DNA of 29,539 bases from JBEIHX01 sp040381075 (GCA_040381075.1 JBEIHX010000040.1:1-29539), one strand, 5' to 3'. Shown: positions 1 to 7,446, counted from the first letter of the stretch. Notes: generated by a model not told the origin, from the letters alone. A program made the numbers and translations.

Positions 1-72
1 CATGGAGGCCGTGTTGGGCGGCAGCAGCCTGGCGACCACCTTGGTCTTGAATGCCTGTCCGTATCGAGCCAT
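1..72 (-). CDS. IS3-type transposase OrfA, N-terminal fragment
   Basis: The minus frame from ATG 72 begins MARYGQAFKTKVVARLLPP and continues for 24 codons to the window edge. This opening closely matches the N-terminus of small helix-turn-helix transposase subunits (OrfA) of IS3-type elements, which bind the terminal repeats and are followed by a DDE-type OrfB. A GGGAAG stretch just upstream could be the ribosome site, and a hairpin lies 20-45 bases upstream. Only the N-terminus is present, so the family call comes from recognising the opening motif and not from a catalytic domain. Confidence 0.6.
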   Translation of the reverse strand, partial: MARYGQAFKTKVVARLLPPNTASM

Positions 73-1082
73 CGCGTCTTCCCATGCTCGCCCCCAATTG
101 CCGAAGTTCTATTGGGGCGGCAACTACTGTGACGCGGGGGGCTTTGCAGTTCGCTCAGGGTTTCCGGCAGCTCCAGGGTCAGCCACGCAAGGAAGGCGCG
201 AACATTCGCTGAGGGTTCCGTCGTTCCCAGCAGCCGCTCGGCCAGCCATGCGCCGTCCAGTCGCCCGATGGCGGCGGCTACCGGCGCAGCAGCATCCAGC
301 GCACGCGCGTCCGCGCCCCCCGGTGCAGCGGTCGGCGCCTGCGCCGCAATTCCGCGCCACATGCTCCAGCTTGCGATCATGCGCCGGATGTCCGCCCCCA
401 CGCCGGTCGGATCCTCAAGAAAGCGCGTACGGCGAAGAACCTGTGCGCGCTGCAGCGCCGGCGGCGCCGTCAGAGCGGCGACATGATTGGCGACCGCACC
501 AACAAAAACCTCGGTCCAAAGCCGATGGTTGGCGCTCCCTATGGTCGCGGCGTCGAGCGTCAACAGCCATTCTATCTCGGCGCGCGTCACGCAGGGCTGC
601 CCGGCCTCGGCTGGCGCACACAGGATTGACTTGATCAGCTTCGCCGCCGGCGCGTCGATCCGCGCCTCGCGCCCGGTCAGGATGGCGCGATGGACCAAGT
701 CCCGTGCGCGTGCGGCAATCTCTCCCGACAGTGGGCGGGGCTGTTCAAAAACCCGGCTCAGCGCCGCCCGGTTCGCCGCGTTTTCAAGCCCTCCGGTCCG
801 CGCAATCGCATCGATCAGCCATGCGGCGTCATCGCCGGCCGCCTGATGCGCCGGCGGGTGCGCCGCGCCATCGTCGCCCCCTAGAAACCTGCAGAGAGCG
901 TCGCAGTAGGTACTGGTCCACGCAGGATCCGTGTCGCAAACCCGCGCGTTAAGGGCGAGGAGGGCTTCGACATGGGCGCGCGCCATGCGCTCCTCGCCAG
1001 CGATCATGCGGTGCAATTCCAGCGCCTGGGCGCCGGACAGCATGTCATCATCTCGCGCCGCCTGCAGGGCGTAGGGCGACAT
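1..1082 (-). CDS. conserved hypothetical protein, 3' end interrupted by an IS element
   Basis: The minus frame opens at ATG 1082 (MSPYALQAARDDD) and runs to the window edge without a stop, so the gene is partial. Its protein-like part is about 318 residues, down to roughly position 130. It is mostly helical and Ala-rich. A segment near residues 170-210 (TRAEIEWLLTLDAATIG, then TEVFVGAVANH) resembles a conserved alphaproteobacterial hypothetical family with no assigned function. From about position 130 to 1 the frame reads Arg/Pro-rich sequence that coincides with the start of an IS element carrying its own transposase in another frame. The native C-terminus is therefore probably replaced. It is divergent from the dioxygenase gene at 1169. 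I cannot tell how many residues were lost, and I recognise no catalytic motif or signal peptide. Confidence 0.65.
   Translation of the reverse strand, partial: MSPYALQAARDDDMLSGAQALELHRMIAGEERMARAHVEALLALNARVCDTDPAWTSTYCDALCRFLGGDDGAAHPPAHQAAGDDAAWLIDAIARTGGLENAANRAALSRVFEQPRPLSGEIAARARDLVHRAILTGREARIDAPAAKLIKSILCAPAEAGQPCVTRAEIEWLLTLDAATIGSANHRLWTEVFVGAVANHVAALTAPPALQRAQVLRRTRFLEDPTGVGADIRRMIASWSMWRGIAAQAPTAAPGGADARALDAAAPVAAAIGRLDGAWLAERLLGTTEPSANVRAFLAWLTLELPETLSELQSPPRHSSCRPNRTSAIGGEHGKTRWLDTDRHSRPRWSPGCCRPTRPP
92..117 (-). other. hairpin in the transposase leader
   Basis: A perfect 7-bp stem (CCCCAAT/ATTGGGG) with a 12-base loop lies 20 bases upstream of the transposase start. Its GGGG arm is close to the likely ribosome-binding region. 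It could limit translation of the transposase from read-through transcripts, a known strategy in insertion sequences, but that role is inferred here. Confidence 0.4.
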
Positions 1083-1168
1083 CGCTGACTCCTCAAAGAT
1101 GGGCTTGTGCTATCGCAATGGCATTATAACCACGTTGACATGCCTCAGCGACATGGAACGATCCGGAC

Positions 1169-2056
1169 ATGCGCGTTGAAGCAAATCCTGAACCTGCAGC
1201 CCTCGGCGCCGTCGTCACCGGGATCGACCTGACAAAGCCCGTGTCCCGCGCTGACGCGCGCGCCCTTCGCAGCCACTGGCTGGAACATCTGGTGCTCATA
1301 TTTCCGGACCAGGACCTTGACGATGACGCGCTCGAACGCGTCACCGACGTGTTTGGACCGTTCGGGCAGGACCCTTTCATCGCGCCGGTCCCCGGGCGTC
1401 AGCATGTCCTTGAGATCAGGCGTGAAGCCGATGAAACGACGCCGGTCTTCGCTGCCGGATGGCACTCGGACTGGAGCTTTCTGGCGCGGCCGCCCGCGGC
1501 GACGCTGCTGCATGCCCGCGTGATTCCCCCGGTTGGCGGCGATACGCTGTTTCAGAACCAGATCGCCGCCTGCGCCGCGCTGCCGGCGGACCTCTTGGCG
1601 GCGGCGGCTGGCCGCTTCGCCATCCACTCCGCAGCGCGCCCGTACGCCAGGGGCGGTTTCTACGATGACAGGGCGAAGGGCAGGTCCATGGACATCCGGC
1701 CCTCTGACGAAGCGTTGCAGACACAATTGCACCCGATCGTGAGATCGCATCCGGAGACAGGCCGCGACGCGCTGTTTGTGAACCCCGGCTACACGGTCGG
1801 CGTCGAGGGCATGGACCGGACCGCAGGCGACGCCCTCCTGGCGCGCCTGTTTCGCCACGCAGTTGAGCCTCGGTTTGTTTACCGGCACATCTGGCGTCCA
1901 GGCATGTTGGTTGTCTGGGACAATCGCGCGACCCAGCACATGGCGACAGGGGGCTATGACGGTCACCGTCGTGTCCTTCGCCGAACGACCGCGGCGGATG
2001 ATCCGCGCTGGTACGCAGGCGCGCCGCGCCAGGGGCAATACGTTAACGGCGCTTGA
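1169..2056 (+). CDS. TauD/TfdA-family Fe(II)/2-oxoglutarate dioxygenase
   Basis: This 295-residue protein has the full length of the TauD/TfdA family, cytoplasmic non-haem iron oxygenases that hydroxylate a substrate while decarboxylating 2-oxoglutarate. The iron-binding triad is visible: HxD at H99-S-D101 (GWHSDWSF) and the distal H257 in WDNRATQH. R268, 11 residues after H257, matches the arginine that binds 2-oxoglutarate. The N-terminus (LGAVVTGIDLTKPVS) is the typical family opening. The start at 1169 is taken because the family begins there. The gene is divergent from the hypothetical gene at 1082 and 72 bases upstream of the Hpt gene. Family members act on taurine, other sulfonates, sulfate esters, aryloxyacetates and other acids. 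No sulfonate transporter is adjacent, so the substrate is open. Confidence 0.88.
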   Translation: MRVEANPEPAALGAVVTGIDLTKPVSRADARALRSHWLEHLVLIFPDQDLDDDALERVTDVFGPFGQDPFIAPVPGRQHVLEIRREADETTPVFAAGWHSDWSFLARPPAATLLHARVIPPVGGDTLFQNQIAACAALPADLLAAAAGRFAIHSAARPYARGGFYDDRAKGRSMDIRPSDEALQTQLHPIVRSHPETGRDALFVNPGYTVGVEGMDRTAGDALLARLFRHAVEPRFVYRHIWRPGMLVVWDNRATQHMATGGYDGHRRVLRRTTAADDPRWYAGAPRQGQYVNGA

Positions 2057-2078
2057 GCGCGGCAATCCCCAGTTAACG
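2041..2078. repeat. short inverted repeat CGTTAAC...GTTAACG
   Basis: CGTTAAC at 2041-2047 and GTTAACG at 2072-2078 form a perfect 7-base inverted repeat with a 24-base spacer. It spans the end of the dioxygenase gene and the leader of the Hpt gene. It could be an operator or a weak RNA stem. The TTAA cores are too far apart for a standard CtrA site (TTAA-N7-TTAA). Function unknown. Confidence 0.3.
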
Positions 2079-2128
2079 TTTCGGAAAGGTATTTCGGAGA
2101 ACCTCGACTCAGAGGAGATCATGCGGCC

Positions 2129-2509
2129 ATGACCGAGACGATTACCCTTGACCGCGACCATCTCGACCGAATGACCGGATCAGACCGCGCCCTCCAGGCC
2201 GAAATCCTCAGCCTCTTCCGGCATCAGGCCGAGTTGTGGGGGCGGCTTCTCGATCCGAGAGCGCCAAGCGATGGATGGGCTGACGCGGCCCATACCCTCA
2301 AGGGGTCAGCGCGTTCAATTGGCGCTGTCGCCCTGGCGAAGGCTTGTCAGGACGTCGAGACCGCCGGGCGCGACGGCGGCCTGTCCCAACTGGAGATCAG
2401 TGTGAAGCTGTCGGCAGTACGTGACGCGCTGGACGCCGCGATCAGCGAGATCGCGCGGCTGGATCACGAATTGTCGCTGGCGCGTCTCCGCAGCGCATCC
2501 CAGGCCTGA
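2129..2509 (+). CDS. Hpt domain protein (histidine phosphotransfer)
   Basis: This 126-residue protein is a single Hpt four-helix domain. The signature AHTLKGSARSIGA places the phospho-accepting histidine at H55, followed by the conserved Lys-Gly. Such proteins carry phosphate between hybrid histidine kinases and response regulators in cytoplasmic phosphorelays. No kinase or regulator is adjacent, so its partners must be encoded elsewhere. An AGAGGAG ribosome site at 2111-2117 precedes ATG 2129. The gene is 72 bases downstream of the dioxygenase on the same strand. Its last 46 bases overlap the 3' end of the convergent chorismate mutase gene. Confidence 0.85.
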   Translation: MTETITLDRDHLDRMTGSDRALQAEILSLFRHQAELWGRLLDPRAPSDGWADAAHTLKGSARSIGAVALAKACQDVETAGRDGGLSQLEISVKLSAVRDALDAAISEIARLDHELSLARLRSASQA

Positions 2510-2830
2510 AACTCGTAGGCGATGCAGCGGTCCATCATGGTGCGCCATACCGGCGCAGCGATGGCATCCGACAGCCCGTGAGCCTCCGCTTCCGCCCGCA
2601 CCTTCGCCAGAACGTCATTGATGCGCCCTTCGTCGCGCACCGCGTCGCGGTCCTGCTTGATGCGCGCGGCCGCATCCATGAAGCTCTGGCGCTCCGCGAT
2701 AAGCGCCACCAACGCCCTGTCCAGCCTGTCTATCTCATAGCGGACGTCGGCCATGGTCTGACAGGTGGCTGCTGTATTGCGCGGCGCCAGCGCGTGTGCA
2801 GGCGAAGTCTTGCGAGTGGCGTGATCCATG
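2464..2830 (-). CDS. chorismate mutase (AroQ type)
   Basis: This small all-helical protein (121 residues from ATG 2830) belongs to the AroQ fold, which converts chorismate to prephenate for phenylalanine and tyrosine synthesis or acts as isochorismate-pyruvate lyase. The core runs from DVRYEIDRLDRALVALIAER (about 28-47) through the typical AARIKQDRDAVRDEGR stretch (about 54-69), which carries the active-site Lys and Arg. An AYEFQAWDAL tail follows. In-frame ATGs also exist at 2839 and 2865, giving an N-terminal extension of up to 12 residues with no family support. It stands alone on its strand, not fused to prephenate dehydratase or dehydrogenase, so biosynthesis versus pyochelin-type lyase activity cannot be settled from context. 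Confidence 0.85.
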
Positions 2831-2928
2831 GGGCGCATACCTAACCGGACCTGCCCGGAGCGCAACCATCAAGAGCCGCGCTGCCTGATGTTTATCCGCC
2901 GGTCGAGGCGCGCCTGGAAGCGCGCGTC

Positions 2929-2958
2929 GCCCGCCCGGGCCCTGCCACGCGGGCGGGC
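2929..2958 (-). terminator. GC-rich hairpin downstream of the LysR gene
   Basis: A perfect 9-bp stem, GCCCGCCCG at 2929-2937 against CGGGCGGGC at 2950-2958, with a 12-base loop, lies 38 bases past the stop of the minus-strand LysR gene and before the chorismate mutase gene. It has no U-run, so it is at best an imperfect terminator. Confidence 0.35.
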
Positions 2959-2995
2959 CACAGCGCCGTCAGGCGCCAGCGCGCGCCCGCTCGGG

Positions 2996-3895
2996 CTAGG
3001 CTGCCTCATCCTTGAGCCAGGCGATGAATGCGCGCACTGGCTGCGAGACGGTGCGCCCCTTCGGCCAGACCAGCCAGTAGGCGAAGGCCAGGGGCGCGGT
3101 TTCATCGAACAGGGCGACCAGCCGGCCCGCCTTGAGGTCGGCCTCAGCGATGGCGCGCTTCGCCAGCGCCACGCCCCGACCGGCCACGGCCGCCTCAATG
3201 ACCAGACTTGTCTGATTGAAACGGGGGCCACGGCTGGGTTCACGAATCGACGCCCCGCGCGCCTTGAGCCACATCGGCCAGTCGGGGCAGGATGGGTCCT
3301 GTTCAGGCGACCCGTCATGCAACAGGGGCGCACGGGCGAGATCCGATGGCGCAGCGATCGCAAGGTCCGCCACCAGGGCAGGGCTGGCGACCGCCAGCAC
3401 TGTTTCCTGCATCAGCCGGTCTGCAACGAGTCCCTGATAGGCCCCGGCGCCGTAGCGGATTGCAAGATCGACGTCGGCCGTTGCAAAATCGACGGTGTTC
3501 ATGTCCGCTGACACCCAGACTTCGATGTCAGGGTGGCGCGCCTGAAACCGGTCGAGCCGCGGGAGAAGCCATTTCGACGCAAGGCTCGGCGCCACGGACA
3601 CGGCGATGCGGCCCTTGCGGCTTGGCTGATGCATCAGCCGGCCAGCCTCGGCGATCCGATCAAAGCCTTCACGAAGCACCGGCAGGGCTGACTGCGCTGC
3701 GGCAGTCAGGATGACGTGGCGGCCAAGCCTTTTGAACAGGGGCTGGCCAACCGCCTCCTCCAGTGTGCGGACATGCTGGCTGATGGCGCCGGGCGTCACA
3801 TCCAGTTCCTCCGCCGCGCGCGAGAAGCTCAGATGACGGGCTGCCGCTTCAAAGGCGCGCAGCGCATTCAACGGCAAAGGTCGTTCTTCCGGCAT
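2996..3895 (-). CDS. LysR-family transcriptional regulator, GcvA-like
   Basis: At 299 residues this is a full-length LysR regulator. The winged helix-turn-helix is at about residues 8-65 (PLNALRAFEAAARHLSFSRAAEEL, DVTPGAISQHVRTLEE). A periplasmic-binding-protein-like effector domain covers about 90-297. The opening and the WLLPRLDRF, VDLAIRYG and VALAKRAI segments are those of the GcvA-like branch, which includes regulators of glycine cleavage and of beta-lactamase genes. LysR proteins usually control a divergent neighbour. Here the next upstream gene, the MFS transporter, is on the same strand and 101 bases away, so the target is uncertain. Start at 3895 follows a GAGAG stretch. Confidence 0.88.
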   Translation of the reverse strand: MPEERPLPLNALRAFEAAARHLSFSRAAEELDVTPGAISQHVRTLEEAVGQPLFKRLGRHVILTAAAQSALPVLREGFDRIAEAGRLMHQPSRKGRIAVSVAPSLASKWLLPRLDRFQARHPDIEVWVSADMNTVDFATADVDLAIRYGAGAYQGLVADRLMQETVLAVASPALVADLAIAAPSDLARAPLLHDGSPEQDPSCPDWPMWLKARGASIREPSRGPRFNQTSLVIEAAVAGRGVALAKRAIAEADLKAGRLVALFDETAPLAFAYWLVWPKGRTVSQPVRAFIAWLKDEAA

Positions 3896-3996
3896 CGCGC
3901 TCTCATCTTCCCGCCAAACCGCTACATGCGCCTATCATGAATGCAGTCGCCAGACATCGCATTGCAGGCAGCGGTGAGGAACGCTCCAGACTTGCC

Positions 3997-5160
3997 TTAG
4001 TTTTTCTTGCCTCCGCCCGCTGGCGCCAGATCCTTTGTTCCGATGAAGCCGAGCGTCACGGTTGCGAGGCTTGCAAGAGCGCAAAACACACCCAGCGGCC
4101 AGAACGCACCGCCTGAGATCAGCACGCCGCCAATGGCGGGAGAAATCGCACCGCCCAACGCCTGCCATCCATTGCCTGCGGCAGCTATGCCTCCGGTGCG
4201 GTCAAGTCGGGCCGCAACTGCTGCAACGAACAGCGTGTAAAACGTGAAGGATGCTGATTGCACCAGGTAACCGGCGGCGTAGGCCTGCGCGTCAGGCGCC
4301 ACGGGGATGAAGGTGGAGCCAGCACCGAAACCGATCAGTGATCCGATGAATGTCCATCTCACCCAGGTATCGCGCACGAGTGCGGCCATTGGCGCAAGCA
4401 CGGCGCAGGCCAGCGAGACCTGTACGGTCAGCGTTCCGATCGCAGCATTGTCGAGGCCGTGGCTCAATCCGATGCGCTGAAAGAAGTGCCAGACCGCCGT
4501 AGAGCCCATGAAGATCGTGGCGCACGCGATCACAAACGGGGAGCGCAGCGCGCGCAGCATCGACGTGAACGGCGGCGCGTGGCCGGCGTGAAAGAAACCG
4601 CCCGGCGCGGCCGCCATGAGGAGCGCCCCCAGGCCGCCGCCAGCGGCCAGAAAACCGAACAGGCCGAGGCTTGATTTGGCTTCCGCCGCCGCGCTCGCAA
4701 GCAGCGCCGTCAGAACCGCGCCGCCGGTGACCGGGATCGCGATCAGCGCCGCAGCGCGATGTGGACTTGACAATCGGCCGACGAAGGCGCCGAGGGAGGC
4801 CACCATCGCGCCCGCGCCGGCCCCGGCGAGCAGTCGTCCTGCCGCAAGCCCGGTCAAATCACCGGTGACGCCGCAAATCAGGTTGCCCGCGATGAAGGCA
4901 GTCAGGCCGGCAAGCGCCAGAGCCTTGGGCGCAAAGCGGAGGAGGCGTGCAGACAGCCAGATCATCAGGCTCGCGTTCAGCAGGATCTCGCAGGACCGGA
5001 TCAGCCCGATCGCCTCAGAGCCGGCATGGCGGGTGTCCATCGCCATGCCGTTGATGAAGGGGGAGGCTGTCACTGACATCTGCACCGGCATCGCCACCGC
5101 GAGGATCGCGATCCAATATCGCCACTCGCGTGCGCCGTGCGCCTGCAAAGGCTCTTTCAT
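3997..5160 (-). CDS. MFS transporter
   Basis: This hydrophobic protein (387 residues from ATG 5160) has about 12 predicted membrane helices and the general look of a major facilitator superfamily permease. The first helix follows REWRYWIAILAVAMPVQ, a Gly/Ala-rich segment occurs in the first half (AAGRLLAGAGAGAMVASLG), and the central loop is basic. ATG 5160 is preferred because GGGGGAA lies six bases upstream. An in-frame ATG at 5196 would add 12 residues but has a poorer ribosome site. The strand order is transporter then LysR regulator, which may control it. The substrate is not evident; drug or metabolite efflux is typical of such orphan MFS proteins. Confidence 0.8.
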   Translation of the reverse strand: MKEPLQAHGAREWRYWIAILAVAMPVQMSVTASPFINGMAMDTRHAGSEAIGLIRSCEILLNASLMIWLSARLLRFAPKALALAGLTAFIAGNLICGVTGDLTGLAAGRLLAGAGAGAMVASLGAFVGRLSSPHRAAALIAIPVTGGAVLTALLASAAAEAKSSLGLFGFLAAGGGLGALLMAAAPGGFFHAGHAPPFTSMLRALRSPFVIACATIFMGSTAVWHFFQRIGLSHGLDNAAIGTLTVQVSLACAVLAPMAALVRDTWVRWTFIGSLIGFGAGSTFIPVAPDAQAYAAGYLVQSASFTFYTLFVAAVAARLDRTGGIAAAGNGWQALGGAISPAIGGVLISGGAFWPLGVFCALASLATVTLGFIGTKDLAPAGGGKKN

Positions 5161-5283
5161 GGCGGTTCCCCCCTGGTCTGCCGTAGTATCGTGCATTGCC
5201 TGGACTTGAGCCAGAGACGGAAGCGCGGCAGATCATGACGCCTGCCGCGCAGGTGATGCAGCCCCGGCCGACGCAGGTGGAGC

Positions 5284-5766
5284 ATGGACGAGATCACGAC
5301 CGACCTGCTGCAGTTCGGCGTGCGCAGGACTGGGCTGATCTACCCGGTGCGGCCATGCGTCTATGGGATTGCGGCCGGCTTCGATGGTCGCCTTGCCGTT
5401 GCGCGGATTGGGGCTGAGGCGCCGTATGAGTACGACCTTCCCGGCGGCGGGATCGAGCCAGGCGAGACCGAAGGGCAGGCTTTGGAGCGTGAGTTTCGCG
5501 AAGAGACCGGCCTGGGCGTTCGGGCAGGATGGGCCGTTGCGCGTGCGGCCCAGTATTGGGTGAAGCCTGGGATAAGCCCGCGCAACGCCGTTTCAACGTT
5601 TCGCATCTGCAGTCTGACGGGTGACGCTGGCGGCGGCGTCGAGGCCGATCATCATCTGGTCTGGCTGGAGCCTTTGGCGGCCGCCCTGGCGATGCGCCAC
5701 GACGCACACGCATGGGCCATCCTGTTCTGGATGCGCTCACAGCATTGCCATGGACGCAATGCGTGA
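5284..5766 (+). CDS. Nudix hydrolase
   Basis: The 160-residue protein contains a complete Nudix box: G55, E61, then R69-E70-F71-x-E73-E74-x-G76-L77, within LPGGGIEPGE and REFREETGLG. These glutamates bind the metal ions used to hydrolyse nucleoside diphosphates linked to another group, such as oxidised dNTPs, ADP-ribose or dinucleoside polyphosphates. Sequences around the box do not identify the substrate. GGTGGAGC directly precedes ATG 5284. The gene is divergent from the MFS transporter and lies 61 bases before the methyltransferase gene on the same strand, so the two may be cotranscribed. Confidence 0.88.
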   Translation: MDEITTDLLQFGVRRTGLIYPVRPCVYGIAAGFDGRLAVARIGAEAPYEYDLPGGGIEPGETEGQALEREFREETGLGVRAGWAVARAAQYWVKPGISPRNAVSTFRICSLTGDAGGGVEADHHLVWLEPLAAALAMRHDAHAWAILFWMRSQHCHGRNA

Positions 5767-5827
5767 GAGCGCCCGCTCTGCTTGACCTGCGCCGTGCACG
5801 CGCCACAGTGCGCTTGAGGAGCATGGA

Positions 5828-6460
5828 ATGGCGAAGCGAGACAGCTTCTATGAAAGACGAATCCTGCCGGCTGTCATCGCCGCGGCCTGCGGAACGCGCC
5901 CGATCGTGCGTCAGCGCCAGAAAATCGTGCCGCGGGCCAGTGGGCGCGTCCTCGAACTGGGCTTCGGATCCGGATTGAACCTCGCCTATTATGACAGGGT
6001 CAGTGTCAGCGAGGTGGTCGGGCTTGAGCCTTCGGCGGGCATGCTGGAACGCTCGAGGGCGGCTGTGGCGGCCGCACCGTTTCCGGTTTCGATCGAAACG
6101 GCTGCGGCAGAAACGGCGCGGCTTCCCGCTGCAAGTTTTGACACTGTTCTCGTCACCTATTCGTTGTGCACCATACCCGACCCGTGCGCCGCCCTGGCGT
6201 GCGCGCGCGCGGCCTTGAAGCCGGAGGGACAGCTGCTCTTCTGTGAGCACGGCAAGGCGCCTGACGCGGACGTTGCGCGCTTTCAGCGGAGCCTGGAACC
6301 GCTCTGGCGGGTGATCGCTGGCGGCTGCCATCTGTGCCGCGACATTCCCGGCATTGTTCAGTCTTCCGGCTTCACCATCACCGACATGGAAACGATGTAC
6401 CTTCCCAAAACCCCGCGTTTTGCAGGGTACAATTACTGGGGCCGGGCCAGGATCGCCTGA
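5828..6460 (+). CDS. class I SAM-dependent methyltransferase
   Basis: This 210-residue protein has the Rossmann-type methyltransferase fold. Motif I is VLELGFGSGL (41-50). The acidic residue that holds the SAM ribose is E67 in VVGLEPSAGM. A later motif, TVLVTYSLCTIPDP, is at about 115-128, followed by LKPEGQLLFCEHG. The N-terminus (FYERRILPAVI) and the ending (GYNYWGRARIA) resemble the bacterial relatives of METTL7-type thiol/alkyl methyltransferases. It is likely cytoplasmic or peripherally membrane-bound. GAGGAG lies just upstream of ATG 5828. It follows the Nudix gene on the same strand; the acceptor substrate is unknown. Confidence 0.85.
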   Translation: MAKRDSFYERRILPAVIAAACGTRPIVRQRQKIVPRASGRVLELGFGSGLNLAYYDRVSVSEVVGLEPSAGMLERSRAAVAAAPFPVSIETAAAETARLPAASFDTVLVTYSLCTIPDPCAALACARAALKPEGQLLFCEHGKAPDADVARFQRSLEPLWRVIAGGCHLCRDIPGIVQSSGFTITDMETMYLPKTPRFAGYNYWGRARIA

Positions 6461-6540
6461 CATTTCGCTGTCGTCCGGCCGGGGAGCGGCGCAGTCCTGC
6501 CAGTCAAGCGCCGCGTCTGCAGACTCCGTCTTGTGCGGCA

Positions 6541-6651
6541 TGCAGCGCGCCGCTGTGCGGGCGCCGCCTGACGTCCCTGCAGCGCGCCGCTGTGCGGGCG
6601 CCGCCTGACGTCCCTGCAGCGCGCCGCTGTGCGGGCGCCGCCTGACGTCTC
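6541..6651. repeat. three tandem 37-bp repeats downstream of tRNA-Leu
   Basis: The 37-base unit starting TGCAGCGCGCCGCTG occurs at 6541, 6578 and 6615. Units one and two are identical and the third has one C-to-T change near its end. Each unit can form two small hairpins (CAGCG-CGC-CGCTG and GCGG-GCG-CCGC). A fragment, TGCAGCGCTG, recurs at 6657 right beside the tRNA 3' end. The length is not a multiple of three and there are no spacers, so it is neither coding nor a CRISPR array. Confidence 0.9.
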
Positions 6652-6664
6652 TGTCATGCAGCGC

Positions 6665-6751
6665 TGGTGCGGACGGCGGGGGTCGAACCCGCACAGCCTT
6701 GCAGCCGAGGGATTTTAAGTCCCTTGCGTCTACCTGTTTCGCCACGTCCGC
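6665..6751 (-). tRNA. tRNA-Leu (anticodon UAA)
   Basis: Reading the minus strand from 6751, the acceptor stem GCGGACG pairs with CGTCCGC, followed by the discriminator A and an encoded CCA (6665-6667). The anticodon stem-loop is AGGGA-CTTAAAA-TCCCT with anticodon TAA at its centre. A long class II variable arm (CGGCTGCAAGGCTG) and a T-arm GCGGG-TTCGACC-CCCGC follow. The long variable arm and anticodon identify leucine, reading UUA/UUG codons. Total length is 87 bases including CCA. Confidence 0.96.
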
Positions 6752-6917
6752 AGCCAGGACTTGATGCGGCGCCCAGACCGTCGACGGCAAGTCGAAACAT
6801 GCGCAGAGCTGGCCTGCTGGTGCGCCGCCTCCGCGCCGGGCCAGCCAGCGCAGACCGACCCCCGCCCGTTCCGCCCCCGCCAGTCCCGCCCTGGTCAGTT
6901 CTGATCCGGCAGCCGCC

Positions 6918-7403
6918 TCAGCGAACCCGTCGCCACGTCTGTGTCTGGCAAATGGGTCCGACGCAGCCCTTTACTTTCAACGTGTCCGGCGTCGGGGCCA
7001 TGAGCTCGGCGCGGTACGAATTTCCGTCCTCCGCGTTGTAAATGCGCCCGTTCACCCAGCCTGTCTGACCGGGCGAGAACCCCCACAGCATCTGTGACCC
7101 CCGTATCGGGCGGACGCGCGCCGCCGGATCCTTGTTTCGTGCGTCAAGGGTAGGCTGACCTGGGCGTTCCTCCTTCAGCCAGACAATCGTGCCGCACACG
7201 CTGCCGCCGCAACGGGTGATCTCGACATGACCGCTCTTCGACGCGACGAGCCACACGCCGATGACTGAGTCGAGCGGAGAAGACGCCCGAGCTGAGGCAG
7301 CCATCGCCACGCAGAGCGCCAATGCGGCAAACCCGGGCAGGAGGGCGCGACGGCTGGTCGACGCGCAGGCAGCAACGTAAGCAGCAGTTTTCGCTCGGCG
7401 CAT
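6918..7403 (-). CDS. DUF2147 domain secreted protein
   Basis: This 161-residue protein starts with a basic stretch and a hydrophobic helix ending in ASARA (about residues 20-40), a signal peptide for export. The mature part is a DUF2147 domain: GVWLVASKSGHVEITRCGG, then VCGTIVWLKEE, and a C-terminal VKGCVGPICQTQTWRRV. Four cysteines in CGGSVC and CVGPIC may form disulfides. DUF2147 proteins are small periplasmic beta-barrel-like proteins of unknown role, common in alphaproteobacteria. GGGAGA lies just upstream of ATG 7403. It sits 43 bases downstream of the GH13 gene on the same strand and may be its cotranscribed partner. Confidence 0.85.
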   Translation of the reverse strand: MRRAKTAAYVAACASTSRRALLPGFAALALCVAMAASARASSPLDSVIGVWLVASKSGHVEITRCGGSVCGTIVWLKEERPGQPTLDARNKDPAARVRPIRGSQMLWGFSPGQTGWVNGRIYNAEDGNSYRAELMAPTPDTLKVKGCVGPICQTQTWRRVR

Positions 7404-7446
7404 GGCGGTCTCCCAAAGTCCCCCTTCGACCTAGCTCTGCAACGGC

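Larger units (their letters stand above)
1..130 (-). mobile_element. partial insertion sequence, IS3-type, left end only
   Basis: About 130 bases at the window start carry the beginning of a minus-strand transposase gene (ATG at 72) and a leader with a hairpin: CCCCAAT at 92-98 pairs with ATTGGGG at 111-117. The outer end lies somewhere near 118-135, where the coding character of the hypothetical gene stops. The exact terminal inverted repeat and target duplication cannot be fixed, because the other end lies outside the window. Confidence 0.6.

Noticed and set aside
2..634. 210-codon plus-strand frame at the left edge
   Set aside because: It is Arg/Pro/Ala-rich and covers both the IS start and the hypothetical gene on the minus strand, which has better protein character.
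6541..6651. Possible CRISPR array
   Set aside because: The repeats are directly adjacent with no unique spacers, and there are no cas genes.
5294..6790. 498-codon open frame on the minus strand across the Nudix and methyltransferase genes
   Set aside because: Its translation is Arg/Pro/Gln-rich low-complexity, while the opposite strand encodes complete Nudix and SAM-binding motifs. It also reads through the tRNA gene.
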